DNA of 22,234 bases, taken from a virus. Location: positions 1-22,234 of the IMG/VR virus record IMGVR_UViG_3300046004_002309. One strand, written 5' to 3'. The translations under genes were made by a program, and so were the position numbers. Below the pieces are notes generated by a model. The model ran no database searches. It worked only from the letters and a program-made list of their open reading frames with translations, and had not been told where the DNA came from. Of this stretch, positions 1 to 7,427 are shown piece after piece. Each line of letters begins with the position of its first letter. The first letter of the stretch is position 1.

Positions 1-1
1 A

Positions 2-1090
2 TGCTATTGTATCTTGACCTTCAGCGTGTGAGCGGCCTCCGTATGCTATTGTTCCTAATCCTTCTGCGTGTGAAAAAAGTCCTATTGCCTGTGTACTATC
101 TCCTTCGGCGTGTGAGTTTTCTCCTGTTGCTGTATTTCCCAATCCTTGAATAAGAGAGCCTGTTATAGTTTGATTTCCATTAAATTGATTTGAACCAGTT
201 GTTGCAAATCCAAGCGCAACAATTTGAGTTGAACTACTGACAATATTTGTAGGTATGTTAGAGAGTCCAGTATAAGATACTTGACCAGAACTTGATACGA
301 TACCACTCGGAACATTACTAAGTCCCGTATACGAGACTTGTGAGGAACTGGAGACTACTCCTGACGGGAGTCCGCTCGGAAGTACATACGATGCACTCGT
401 TGCCCAACTGGCAGTCCCAACCAATGCCCCCGTAAGTACTCCGGTAAATGAACCAGTAAACGATCCCGTATTGACTTGCACAGAACTACTGACCGTGCCT
501 ACTGCAACTGGGGCGTATGATGCAGAAATAGAATTATTTGCCCAACTTCCTGTACCTATAAATCTACCAGTAAATGAACCACTGAACGAACCGGTATTAA
601 TTTGAACAGAACTGGATACTAATCCAGTTGGTTTATTTGTTATAGCATCCCATGTACTTACGGCACCAGGCACATAACTTGCCGTTAATGCAAATGAACT
701 AGATACTGCATTACTTGCCCAACTGCTTGTTCCTACAAGGTTGCCAACGAATGACCCAGTAAATAAATTGGCTCTAATAGATTGTGATACGGTAAGATTG
801 CCAAAATAGGCATTGGAGGCAGAAATGGTATCATATACAATTGAGCCACCTGCCGCCAATGATTGCGCAATCAGCGCGTAACTAGCCGTGCTTGCATAAT
901 CTGCAACGGTAAGATAACTACCAGAGTTATTTGTTACGATGATATCATGGTTATCCACAACAACATTATAGTTGTCTCCAGTATTAACCAATACCTGATA
1001 TACTTCGCTTGGAGTTACCGTGGAAAGATATTCGCTTCCTTTTTCAATAACAACGGTAATATCCGGTATATCTAGTTTTATATTGTGCAT
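2..1090 (-). CDS. Tail fibre / adhesin, N-terminal part (runs off the window edge)
   Basis: An open frame begins at the ATG at 1090-1088, just after the upstream stop codon, and stays open for 363 codons to the window edge, so the C-terminus is missing. The first ~70 residues are a globular-looking N-terminus (MHNIKLDIPDITVV...). The middle is made of T/S/G-rich repeats of the TGSFTG, GTASWATSASY and VSSSxQVSYTGLSN type. The last ~45 visible residues contain three SHAEG motifs spaced 14 residues apart. That is the signature of the left-handed beta-roll head of YadA-type trimeric adhesins, which is also found in phage fibres. I infer a trimeric fibre that contacts the host surface. It follows the Ig-like gene at 1094-1444 by three bases and probably shares its transcript. 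The Shine-Dalgarno site is weak. The fibre role is inferred from repeats and context; the receptor and the C-terminal tip cannot be seen. Confidence 0.8.
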   Translation of the reverse strand, partial: MHNIKLDIPDITVVIEKGSEYLSTVTPSEVYQVLVNTGDNYNVVVDNHDIIVTNNSGSYLTVADYASTASYALIAQSLAAGGSIVYDTISASNAYFGNLTVSQSIRANLFTGSFVGNLVGTSSWASNAVSSSFALTASYVPGAVSTWDAITNKPTGLVSSSVQINTGSFSGSFTGRFIGTGSWANNSISASYAPVAVGTVSSSVQVNTGSFTGSFTGVLTGALVGTASWATSASYVLPSGLPSGVVSSSSQVSYTGLSNVPSGIVSSSGQVSYTGLSNIPTNIVSSSTQIVALGFATTGSNQFNGNQTITGSLIQGLGNTATGENSHAEGDSTQAIGLFSHAEGLGTIAYGGRSHAEGQDTIA

Positions 1091-1093
1091 TTA

Positions 1094-1444
1094 TTATCTA
1101 GTTACCGTTGGTCTTACTGTTAATCCGCCTTCTAGGATGCGACGAACTACTGGACCTGTTGAGCCACTGGTAATATTAATATCATATACATACTTACGTT
1201 GTGTTAGTTGTAGTGTAGATGCAGGATCTAGTTGTATAAATAAACTGCCCGAGGTATATGGAGTTGCCTTTTCAAACGAAAATGTTGCGGCAACTTCATC
1301 TGTGGTGTAATTTTCTCGTAATTGGCCGGTGAACGTATAATTGGTAATATCCAATGGAGTATTGTTATTACTACGATTTTGCAATTGTACGAGTATTTTA
1401 AATGTTTCACCTTGCCCGACTTGAAAATCTGTAATATCTGCCAT
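1094..1444 (-). CDS. Small Ig-like / baseplate-upper-protein-like structural protein
   Basis: This 116-residue protein is predicted to be mostly beta strand. It has the pattern seen in N-terminal domains of phage baseplate or fibre-attachment proteins (BppU-like): a start like GETFKI, then PLDITNYTFTGQLRE, a central TSGSLFIQLDP segment, YVYDINI, and an end of the type RRILEGGLTVRPTVTR. I recall this strand pattern from many phage tail genes but cannot name a specific family. It lies between the tail-tube gene and the fibre gene, behind its own terminator-promoter junction (terminator at 1525-1562, TATTTATA box at 1473-1480). This suggests a transcript carrying this gene and the fibre. It may link fibre to baseplate or form part of the virion surface. 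The overlapping frame starting at 1455 was judged a shadow. Confidence 0.6.
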   Translation of the reverse strand: MADITDFQVGQGETFKILVQLQNRSNNNTPLDITNYTFTGQLRENYTTDEVAATFSFEKATPYTSGSLFIQLDPASTLQLTQRKYVYDINITSGSTGPVVRRILEGGLTVRPTVTR

Positions 1445-1472
1445 ATAATTCTCATTATAAAGAATACTCTAG

Positions 1473-1480
1473 TATAAATA
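1473..1480 (-). promoter_or_regulatory. Candidate late promoter box TATTTATA
   Basis: The sense strand reads GATATTTATACTAG here, 28 bases before the ATG at 1444 and just downstream of the terminator at 1525-1562. The same box precedes several other genes in the window. The promoter role is inferred from position and recurrence only. Confidence 0.5.
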
Positions 1481-1524
1481 TCAAAAAGTATGTTAATAGG
1501 GTGGTTTTATATGACTTTATATAC

Positions 1525-1562
1525 AAAATCTCCACAGCGTAATTTGTAACGCCGTGGAGATT
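1525..1562 (-). terminator. Rho-independent terminator after the tail-tube gene
   Basis: The arms at 1551-1562 and 1527-1538 form a 12-base-pair stem on the leftward transcript, with one G-U wobble, around a 12-base loop. A run of four U follows. It lies 24 bases past the tail-tube stop codon and before the next TATTTATA box, so it marks the end of the sheath/tube unit. Confidence 0.8.
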
Positions 1563-1585
1563 CTATATCTATTATTACAACAAGA

Positions 1586-2074
1586 TCAATAATTCAAAAC
1601 ACAATAGTCGGGCTGAATGGTCATTGTAAAGGTTTGTACTTCATCCGTTGACCAATCTAAATCACCAAAATTAACTTCAGTAATTTGTGCACCTTTGATA
1701 ATCCACTCTTCAACTTTGTCACCCACTGGGCCAAGAATGTTGAGTGTTAAATCCTTCTTGTAGAATTCAAGATATCCGTCACGGCCAGTGACTGATTCAT
1801 GATGCAGTCTAACCCATTCCATAACGGCTTGAGCGCCAGAAGGGACGATTGGATCATATAATTCCAACTGCATGGAACCCCATGTAGTCTTGCCCTTGAC
1901 ATATCGTTGTACGTTGATATGATCGAGTGACTTAGGATCTTGTTTAATAGTGGGACGTACTGCTTTCTTTACTAAATAAGAAGGAATTCCATCCATGTAT
2001 AGGATGAAACGATTTTTCATTTTTGGTTCAAATGCTGTAAAGAACAGCTCTTGTTCTGATACTAGGTTTGCCAT
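1586..2074 (-). CDS. Tail tube protein (T4 gp19-like)
   Basis: At 162 residues this is almost exactly the size of T4 gp19 (163). Such proteins stack as hexameric rings to form the inner tube of a contractile tail, through which DNA passes. Visible family features are the N-terminal FEPKMKNRFILYMDG segment, the central WGSMQLELYDPIVPSGAQ segment, and a C-terminal segment of the type INFGDLDWSTDE...FTMTIQPDYC. The ATG at 2074 has a GGAG site 8 bases upstream. The gene directly follows the sheath gene, the standard 18-19 pair. It is separated from that gene by a GC-rich hairpin (2126-2149) and a promoter-like box (2102-2109), which may let it be expressed above the sheath level. A terminator follows at 1525-1562. 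Confidence 0.92.
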   Translation of the reverse strand: MANLVSEQELFFTAFEPKMKNRFILYMDGIPSYLVKKAVRPTIKQDPKSLDHINVQRYVKGKTTWGSMQLELYDPIVPSGAQAVMEWVRLHHESVTGRDGYLEFYKKDLTLNILGPVGDKVEEWIIKGAQITEVNFGDLDWSTDEVQTFTMTIQPDYCVLNY

Positions 2075-2101
2075 GTATAATCTCCGAAAGGATATCTAAC
2101 C

Positions 2102-2109
2102 ATAAATAG
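2102..2109 (-). promoter_or_regulatory. Candidate late promoter box CTATTTATG
   Basis: A close variant of the TATTTATA box lies 27 bases before the tail-tube start at 2074 and 17 bases after the hairpin at 2126-2149. It differs from the consensus at the outer positions, so support is weaker than at 1473 or 7327. Confidence 0.35.
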
Positions 2110-2125
2110 TGTTAAAGTTGAATTT

Positions 2126-2149
2126 GTGGGGGGAGTTTCCTCCCCCCAC
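2126..2149 (-). terminator. Strong GC-rich hairpin between sheath and tube genes
   Basis: A perfect 10-base-pair inverted repeat (GTGGGGGGAG against CTCCCCCCAC) encloses a four-base loop that reads GAAA on the leftward transcript, a stable GNRA tetraloop. It lies 7 bases after the sheath stop codon. No U-run follows (the next bases are AAAUUC), so it may not be a classical rho-independent terminator. It could instead protect or process the sheath mRNA 3' end, or act as a partial terminator. Confidence 0.6.
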
Positions 2150-2156
2150 TATCTCA

Positions 2157-4496
2157 TTACGCGGTTGGGAACGTTGCACCCGTTGGGAGAACATTGAAGT
2201 CAAGAATAATGAATTCTGCTGTTCTTGTGGGTTGTAGATAGAGTTGTCCGTAGAGAATATTTCTATCAATCACATCAGGCGTGTTATTTGTTTCATCCAT
2301 CACCACACGGAATGCGTACAATCCAGAACGTTCTTGTACACTTGCGAGGTATGGGTTGACAATGTTTAAGAAACGATTTCGCGTTGCTTCAACATTCTGT
2401 TCGAACACAAGGTATCGTGCCGAACTTGCAATATACTTCTTCACCGCGATTAACAAACGACGGACGTTCACACGGTCAAGTGCTGATGAACGGCGTTGTA
2501 GTGTCTTCTGACCCCATACACAGATGCCTTGTCCTGGGAACTGTGCAATTGGGTTAACTTTTCCTTCGTAGAGCGTATCACGACTTGCTTGCGGTAAGCG
2601 AACCTTGACACCGACTGCACTTGCAATGCCACCACGATTTAATCCAGCAGGTGCAAACCATTCTGCTGCAACATTGTCGTTGTAAGCATAAATTTCTGGA
2701 AGAATCACTGAAGGTGGGACCCAAATTAATTTATTGGTATTGGTATCAATGACTCGTAACCACGGATAGTACGTTGCTGCGTAATTACTATCAATTTCAC
2801 CCGCCTTTGCTGTTGCTGTTGCTAATGTAGCGGTTAATCCCGTAGTATCCATGATGTAGAATGCGTCTCCACGGTCTTCGCACAAGGTTAATGCAGAATC
2901 TGCAACATATGAATGATACTCATAGATAACGCCAGGAAGTATTAATAAGTTAAAATCAAACTGGTCAGGATTACTGATTGCGTTTAATGCTTTCTTGTAG
3001 GATACCGACCCTGCCGACACCGAAGTTGATAAGTTAAATCCTTGACTATTGGTTGCAACAATGTCACCGCCCATATTAATGTCACGTGCAGGATTTAATC
3101 CATCAAATCCGCCTTGGAAGGCCACCGAGAATTTACGATAGATGAAACTATCTGCATCTGTCAGTGAGATTGCCTTTGCTACTGCTCCATTCGGCACGTC
3201 CACGATGTTTTCAAGATTGAATGCCGTTCCAACATTGATTGAACCCGATGGAATTGGTCCAAGATATGAATTGTTGGTTTCGTTTCCAGCATCAAAATTC
3301 CAACCATAAAAATACTTCTTGTCGATTGATTGGGTAGTATATCCTTCAACTCCACCGTCAAGCCAACGACTTGTTACATAATCGGGAGCCGTTAATTCTG
3401 TTGATGCTGCAGAAATAGTTGATTCATATGCCGCAAATCCAAACGGAAGTGCAGTTTCTGGAATCTGTGCGTCTGTCATTTCTACCCAAATATACTGCGA
3501 ATTATTTGGGAAATCACCTTGATAATACATTTCACCCGTTACCGTATCTTCAGTTGGTGCACTGTTACCAATGACCCGTGCAATATACTGTGGGCTATCT
3601 GGGTCAAGATTTACATTGTCAAACTGTTCTAATATTTCCGAACGTGCGTCCGTGTCATCATAACGACGAACGAACATGGTAAAGGTACCAAAATTATATT
3701 CAACATCTCCACTGGCCTTCATGTTTGCAAATGATACTTTAATTTCTTTGTTTGCAGAATTGCCGTCACTGAGTGTGTGAATCTTGAATAGGTCTAATTT
3801 AGTTCCACCCAACGTTTGCGATTGAATATACGGTGTGTGAGCGTGGTAGTAATTACCATATGTTGAGCCATCAAAATTTAACGCAGTACTTGATGTTACT
3901 GCTTGGAATGTAATACTAGTTCCTAGTGACGCAGTTACTGCTTCAGGGAAAATTGCATAGATATATGAATTTTGTGTTGTACTTGGCGTCGATGCAAAGA
4001 AATCTTGGAATGCATTGGAAGTTCCTTCGGTTGGACTCAGTGAACTTGCACTAATATTAGTGCCACCGGATGCAGATACCACTAAACTAAAACTACTCGT
4101 AGTTCCTGCTGCTACTGCGTTTGTAAGTGTATTTCCTGTACTGCTTGGATGTAATACTGCGTATACCTTTCTACCAGCCGACCCCGTAGCATAAATTACT
4201 ACCGATTTTGTAGTAGTCGGGTCATATCCAGTAGTTCCTAATACACGAACGATGGTTGCTACACCAGATTCACGGAGATAATTTTTTGCAGACAATCCCG
4301 TGTAATGGTTAGTATCTGCTTCACCAAATCTGGTAACATATTCTTGTTGACCACGCACGATGGTCGGTATAAACGCCGGACCTTTTGGTGTCGGTCCAAT
4401 AAATGCCGCCCCAATTTCACTAATACCTTGAGTTAGGAAACTTAGATCCTTTTCTCTGGTAAATACGCCAGGGGAAACAATTCTTTCATTTGCCAT
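2157..4496 (-). CDS. Contractile tail sheath protein (T4 gp18-like)
   Basis: This 779-residue protein is the contractile outer layer of the tail. The N-terminus (RIVSPGVFTREKDLSFLTQG) and the motif IGAAFIGPTPKGPAF are typical of gp18-type sheaths. The C-terminal part, with a FPGQGICVWGQKTLQ segment, NVRRLLI, a YLVFEQN segment and ARTAEFIILDF-like end, is the conserved subtilisin-like core seen in myovirus sheaths. It is about 120 residues longer than T4 gp18 (659). The extra length probably lies in the surface-exposed, Ser/Thr-rich region near residues 100-250. The start is strongly supported by GGAGG 6 bases before the ATG. The gene follows a small coiled-coil gene by 23 bases and precedes the tube gene. 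Confidence 0.95.
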   Translation of the reverse strand: MANERIVSPGVFTREKDLSFLTQGISEIGAAFIGPTPKGPAFIPTIVRGQQEYVTRFGEADTNHYTGLSAKNYLRESGVATIVRVLGTTGYDPTTTKSVVIYATGSAGRKVYAVLHPSSTGNTLTNAVAAGTTSSFSLVVSASGGTNISASSLSPTEGTSNAFQDFFASTPSTTQNSYIYAIFPEAVTASLGTSITFQAVTSSTALNFDGSTYGNYYHAHTPYIQSQTLGGTKLDLFKIHTLSDGNSANKEIKVSFANMKASGDVEYNFGTFTMFVRRYDDTDARSEILEQFDNVNLDPDSPQYIARVIGNSAPTEDTVTGEMYYQGDFPNNSQYIWVEMTDAQIPETALPFGFAAYESTISAASTELTAPDYVTSRWLDGGVEGYTTQSIDKKYFYGWNFDAGNETNNSYLGPIPSGSINVGTAFNLENIVDVPNGAVAKAISLTDADSFIYRKFSVAFQGGFDGLNPARDINMGGDIVATNSQGFNLSTSVSAGSVSYKKALNAISNPDQFDFNLLILPGVIYEYHSYVADSALTLCEDRGDAFYIMDTTGLTATLATATAKAGEIDSNYAATYYPWLRVIDTNTNKLIWVPPSVILPEIYAYNDNVAAEWFAPAGLNRGGIASAVGVKVRLPQASRDTLYEGKVNPIAQFPGQGICVWGQKTLQRRSSALDRVNVRRLLIAVKKYIASSARYLVFEQNVEATRNRFLNIVNPYLASVQERSGLYAFRVVMDETNNTPDVIDRNILYGQLYLQPTRTAEFIILDFNVLPTGATFPTA

Positions 4497-4519
4497 ACGA
4501 ATCCTCCAAATGGGTTATA

Positions 4520-4780
4520 TTATTCTGATACTTCCCCGGTTTCCATATCTATGTTACCAGTTCCATATGTCTGTTGCAACTTCTCAAATAAAACCCTTTC
4601 TTTTTCTTTGAAATCCATAAACGCAGATTGCTGCGCATTAATATCTGTAGAAATACTATCTAACTGTGTTTGTATTAAAAATTTATTGAGCGTGAGTTCT
4701 CCAATTGAAACAACAATTTCAAGTAGTGATTCCCGCATTTTTTGAATTTCTGCTAATTCTGCCTCAGTAACTTTTTTCAT
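4520..4780 (-). CDS. Small coiled-coil protein upstream of the tail sheath
   Basis: This 86-residue acidic, helical protein has heptad-like hydrophobic spacing over about residues 5-70. It ends in a short Gly-rich tail (TYGTGNIDMETGEVSE) that I have seen on other short phage proteins. A GAGG site precedes the ATG. It is the first gene of the sheath unit and lies 23 bases from the sheath start. Position suggests a role in tail assembly or as a chaperone or length partner of the sheath, but no domain is recognised and the function is unknown. Confidence 0.7.
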   Translation of the reverse strand: MKKVTEAELAEIQKMRESLLEIVVSIGELTLNKFLIQTQLDSISTDINAQQSAFMDFKEKERVLFEKLQQTYGTGNIDMETGEVSE

Positions 4781-4886
4781 ATCTACCTCATTTTACAAAA
4801 CGGTTATATATCATACATATATAATTTCGTATCGAAACTTATGTAATCTAATTAATAAATATCATTCATTATTCCCAAAGTTATTA
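4781..4886 (-). promoter_or_regulatory. Leader region with candidate promoter box and two small hairpins
   Basis: This 106-base intergenic stretch precedes the sheath unit. It holds a variant box TATTTATT at 4854-4861 (sense), 73 bases before the ATG at 4780. It also has two adjacent perfect inverted repeats: a 5-base stem with a 3-base loop (4825-4837) and an AT-only 8-base stem with a 5-base loop (4804-4824). The stems are weak, so a regulatory leader is only a suggestion. Confidence 0.3.
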
Positions 4887-5675
4887 TTATACATTATTCG
4901 TAAGAATTTCTGTGTCAAATACCACTTTTTTTGGAGAATATTGTAATCGAGTCGTTGCGGTTCTATTACCGTTTTTGTCCAACGCACTCTGTGGAAGAAT
5001 ATATGCCTTTACGTCAATTGAAAATTTATTACGCACCAATCTATCATTTGCCGCAGGAAGGTCCGTTAGTTGTTCAAACTGAGAAATTTTGGTAACAAAC
5101 TTATAGTTATTTGCTTCCCCCCAATATTCATCACTTTCAAATGAAATATTTTCTACAACACCATTCATTTGTTCCATGTATTCCGTCCAAATCATTGCTT
5201 CATAGGTAAAATCATAATAATCGGGAATCATCGTCGTATGGTAAATTTGACTTGGGGTAATACCATTTTGTGCCGTAAATCTATCGTAAATGTTTCTAGA
5301 ATTCCATCCCGCTTTAAACGTATATTGTTGATATTTGTTCGTCGGTGATGCGATGGAATTTCGTTTCATGGTCGTGCGTTTAATCATAATAATAGGTAAT
5401 AGAATTTTTCCGTTCTTATCACGTAGATTACCATCTTGCTGTGCACTCTTCCATCGTTCTGGATTTCCGTAAATTACAGGAATTTGAATTTGTTTACCAT
5501 CTTGCGTTATTACAGGTTTAATTTTTGTCTGTAAGTATTTTAGGATGGCGTTGTCTACCGTATATAACCCCACAGACACGGGTGAACTGACGCCTGTGAC
5601 ATGTTTGTTATCCATACCACGGTTATACCGTGTTGGCATTGTAATACGGTTTCTGTCGAATGTAGGCGTACTCAT
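4887..5675 (-). CDS. Tail completion / sheath-stabilising protein (T4 gp15-like)
   Basis: This 262-residue protein is close in length to T4 gp15 (about 272), which caps the tail tube and sheath and forms the connector to the neck. The visible pattern fits the family as I know it: an N-terminal YNRGMDNKHV region, IQIPVIYGNPERWK near residue 70, then GKILLPIIMIKRTTMKRN, a positively charged central stretch, and a beta-rich C-terminal half ending in PKKVVFDTEILTN. The start overlaps the stop of the preceding gene by four bases (ATGA), which implies translational coupling. It sits directly after two neck-type genes and before the sheath, as expected for gp15. The assignment rests on motif pattern and gene order, not on a database match. 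Confidence 0.7.
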   Translation of the reverse strand: MSTPTFDRNRITMPTRYNRGMDNKHVTGVSSPVSVGLYTVDNAILKYLQTKIKPVITQDGKQIQIPVIYGNPERWKSAQQDGNLRDKNGKILLPIIMIKRTTMKRNSIASPTNKYQQYTFKAGWNSRNIYDRFTAQNGITPSQIYHTTMIPDYYDFTYEAMIWTEYMEQMNGVVENISFESDEYWGEANNYKFVTKISQFEQLTDLPAANDRLVRNKFSIDVKAYILPQSALDKNGNRTATTRLQYSPKKVVFDTEILTNNV

Positions 5676-6130
5676 GTGTGGGTGTCCTCAATATTAAGAC
5701 TACTTCTACGCGTCAAATGTGCTTCACAAATAATATTATTATTATATTCAGGTCTTGCCGCAACTAGTTGAGTTTCGTTAATATTATCAATTTCATAATA
5801 ATTTTCGTTATATTTGATAATGTCACCGATGTCTGGATATACATCCACATCTTGTAGTAATTTTCTTACAAATCTAAATTCTACGCCGGGTTGGGTGGCA
5901 TCATATCCAAATCCTTCTGACCCAGGTTGCGCTTTGGGATATTTTATTAATGCATTTAAACTAATACCACGATACCGTGCTTTACTAATAGATTCTCCGT
6001 AAATATTCACATTGGCAATATCTTGAATAATTTTATATAATACGACTTCTACATCAACAACATCAACAACAACTTCTCGGTTGATGTGTTGGAAAAATAA
6101 AAAGTCGCGTTCGGTGACAAATCGTGGCAT
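5672..6130 (-). CDS. Neck / head-closure protein (T4 gp14-like or stopper-like)
   Basis: This 152-residue, beta-rich protein lies between a gp13-like and a gp15-like gene. The N-terminus has FFQHINREVVVDVVDVEVVLYKI. The second half carries YPDIGDIIKYNENYYEIDNI, the type of segment seen in head-closure and stopper proteins, where a strand pair surrounds the channel. T4 gp14 is larger (256), so this may be a reduced version or a different head-completion protein of the same role. It overlaps the next gene by four bases and lies three bases after the previous stop. The exact family is uncertain; the structural role is well supported by context. Confidence 0.6.
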   Translation of the reverse strand: MPRFVTERDFLFFQHINREVVVDVVDVEVVLYKIIQDIANVNIYGESISKARYRGISLNALIKYPKAQPGSEGFGYDATQPGVEFRFVRKLLQDVDVYPDIGDIIKYNENYYEIDNINETQLVAARPEYNNNIICEAHLTRRSSLNIEDTHT

Positions 6131-6133
6131 ATA

Positions 6134-7300
6134 TTATAAGATGTAAAAAGGCACTGGAATATACTTAAACATTGCTTGCATTGCTTCTGCATTTTCCATA
6201 TGCTTTTTCATCTGTGCTTGGTGACCCGTTTGTTCTAAGGTTTCCCGAATTTCTTTGATTAAGTTATCCTTTTCCTGTGCAGATTCTCTACGTAGTGCAT
6301 CACCGTCCATTCGTATTTGTGCGTCAGGTATTGGAATGTTTTCATATTTAGAACGAATATTACCCAACACTTCTTTTGCTAAGGCAAGGGTGTAACGATA
6401 TACCCAATTTCTTCCAATACTATTGATATTTTTGTACTGAATGTTGTCATACGGAATATTAGAGAGGTCAGACACCGTGCTGTTTTCTGATCCCGATTGT
6501 AATAATGCATTTCCACTTTGTTTATCATTAACCACCACATAATCAAACCAGATGGTTGTTGCTTCAGTAAAAATTGGCGTGAATCGTATGATATTATTGG
6601 ATACCATGAAACTATATTGGCTTTTACGAATCATATCATTAATTTCGATTGCTTGAATACGGAGTAGGTCTTCGAACGCAGGCATCATGACGAACGTTAC
6701 CGGTGGAGAATATCCGTCAAATCCAAACTCACTCATGAGGTTGGTGAGTCCAAGACCCGTGGTTGCAAATGGGTCATAATATCGTGCAATTGCCGGGGGC
6801 ATCTGATGATAAATACGACGAATTTCAATTGCCGACCCGCTTTCGTATGGGTCTGCCCATAATTTTTTGAGGTCATACGATTGCGTATACGCAGAGGCAG
6901 TAACAAATCCTTTTTTTACCGTCACACTTCCACCACTTTCTGCTTCGGTCCCATATTGTGCAGACAATTTTACCAGTTGTGGTAATGGAGTCGATAGAAT
7001 ATTTCGTTGGGTAATATTTGTCGATGTACTCATGCCTTGTAATGAGAGCATGTGTTCCCGAGCATTAAATTGGTTAACTTGATTACTATAGGTGGTAATA
7101 GCTTCTTCTAAGCACGTATATAATTGTCGATGGGTAAGTTCCACATCTACGACAGGATATCCCAATCGTCTTGCTACAAAGGAAGCAACTTGCGGAGCTT
7201 CTGTTTGAAACTCTGGGTCGCTATCATAAAACCCAAACGCCGTTAAATTATAGGGATTGACGGGGGATTCTTCAAAAATAATCGGTTCACGATTCTGCAT
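6134..7300 (-). CDS. Neck protein (T4 gp13-like)
   Basis: This 388-residue protein is the first gene after the capsid terminator. The N-terminal region has a segment of the type ASFVARRLGYPVVDVEL followed by LEEAITTYSNQVNQF, a pattern I associate with gp13-like neck proteins of T4-related phages. These bind the portal after packaging and, with gp14, hold the DNA in and recruit the tail. The C-terminal ~80 residues are charged and helical, followed by a short hydrophobic end (FKYIPVPFYIL). It is longer than T4 gp13 (309). The start has GAGGG before the ATG, and a TATTTATA box lies 26 bases upstream. The gene leads a 13-14-15-like cluster. Confidence 0.65.
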   Translation of the reverse strand: MQNREPIIFEESPVNPYNLTAFGFYDSDPEFQTEAPQVASFVARRLGYPVVDVELTHRQLYTCLEEAITTYSNQVNQFNAREHMLSLQGMSTSTNITQRNILSTPLPQLVKLSAQYGTEAESGGSVTVKKGFVTASAYTQSYDLKKLWADPYESGSAIEIRRIYHQMPPAIARYYDPFATTGLGLTNLMSEFGFDGYSPPVTFVMMPAFEDLLRIQAIEINDMIRKSQYSFMVSNNIIRFTPIFTEATTIWFDYVVVNDKQSGNALLQSGSENSTVSDLSNIPYDNIQYKNINSIGRNWVYRYTLALAKEVLGNIRSKYENIPIPDAQIRMDGDALRRESAQEKDNLIKEIRETLEQTGHQAQMKKHMENAEAMQAMFKYIPVPFYIL

Positions 7301-7326
7301 ACAAGCCCTCTATTAGAGTCATATAC

Positions 7327-7334
7327 TATAAATA
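7327..7334 (-). promoter_or_regulatory. Candidate late promoter box TATTTATA
   Basis: The sense strand reads GATATTTATAGTAT here, 26 bases before the neck-gene start (7300) and about 37 bases after the capsid terminator. It nearly repeats the box at 1473-1480, including the GA before it. This is a clean terminator-then-promoter junction. Confidence 0.5.
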
Positions 7335-7370
7335 TCAAAATAGTTTATATAACCATAACTTTATAACAAT

Positions 7371-7398
7371 AAAAAGGGGTGACCTTTCGGCCACCCCC
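7371..7398 (-). terminator. Rho-independent terminator after the major capsid gene
   Basis: On the leftward transcript, arms 7389-7397 and 7376-7384 form a 9-base-pair GC-rich stem (one G-U pair) closed by a GAAA tetraloop and followed by five U (7375-7371). It starts 30 bases after the capsid stop codon. Confidence 0.88.
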
Positions 7399-7427
7399 AT
7401 TTATCACTATTGTTACCAAGTTACATC

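Noticed and set aside
1228-1455. A 75-codon minus-strand frame overlapping the Ig-like gene
   Set aside because: It overlaps a better-supported gene in another frame and has a composition unlike its neighbours.
1473-1480. Plus-strand TATAAATA as a T4-type late promoter firing rightwards
   Set aside because: It is the exact T4 late box in that direction, but there is no rightward gene after it. All copies sit upstream of leftward genes, so a leftward role is more economical. Antisense transcription cannot be excluded from the sequence alone.
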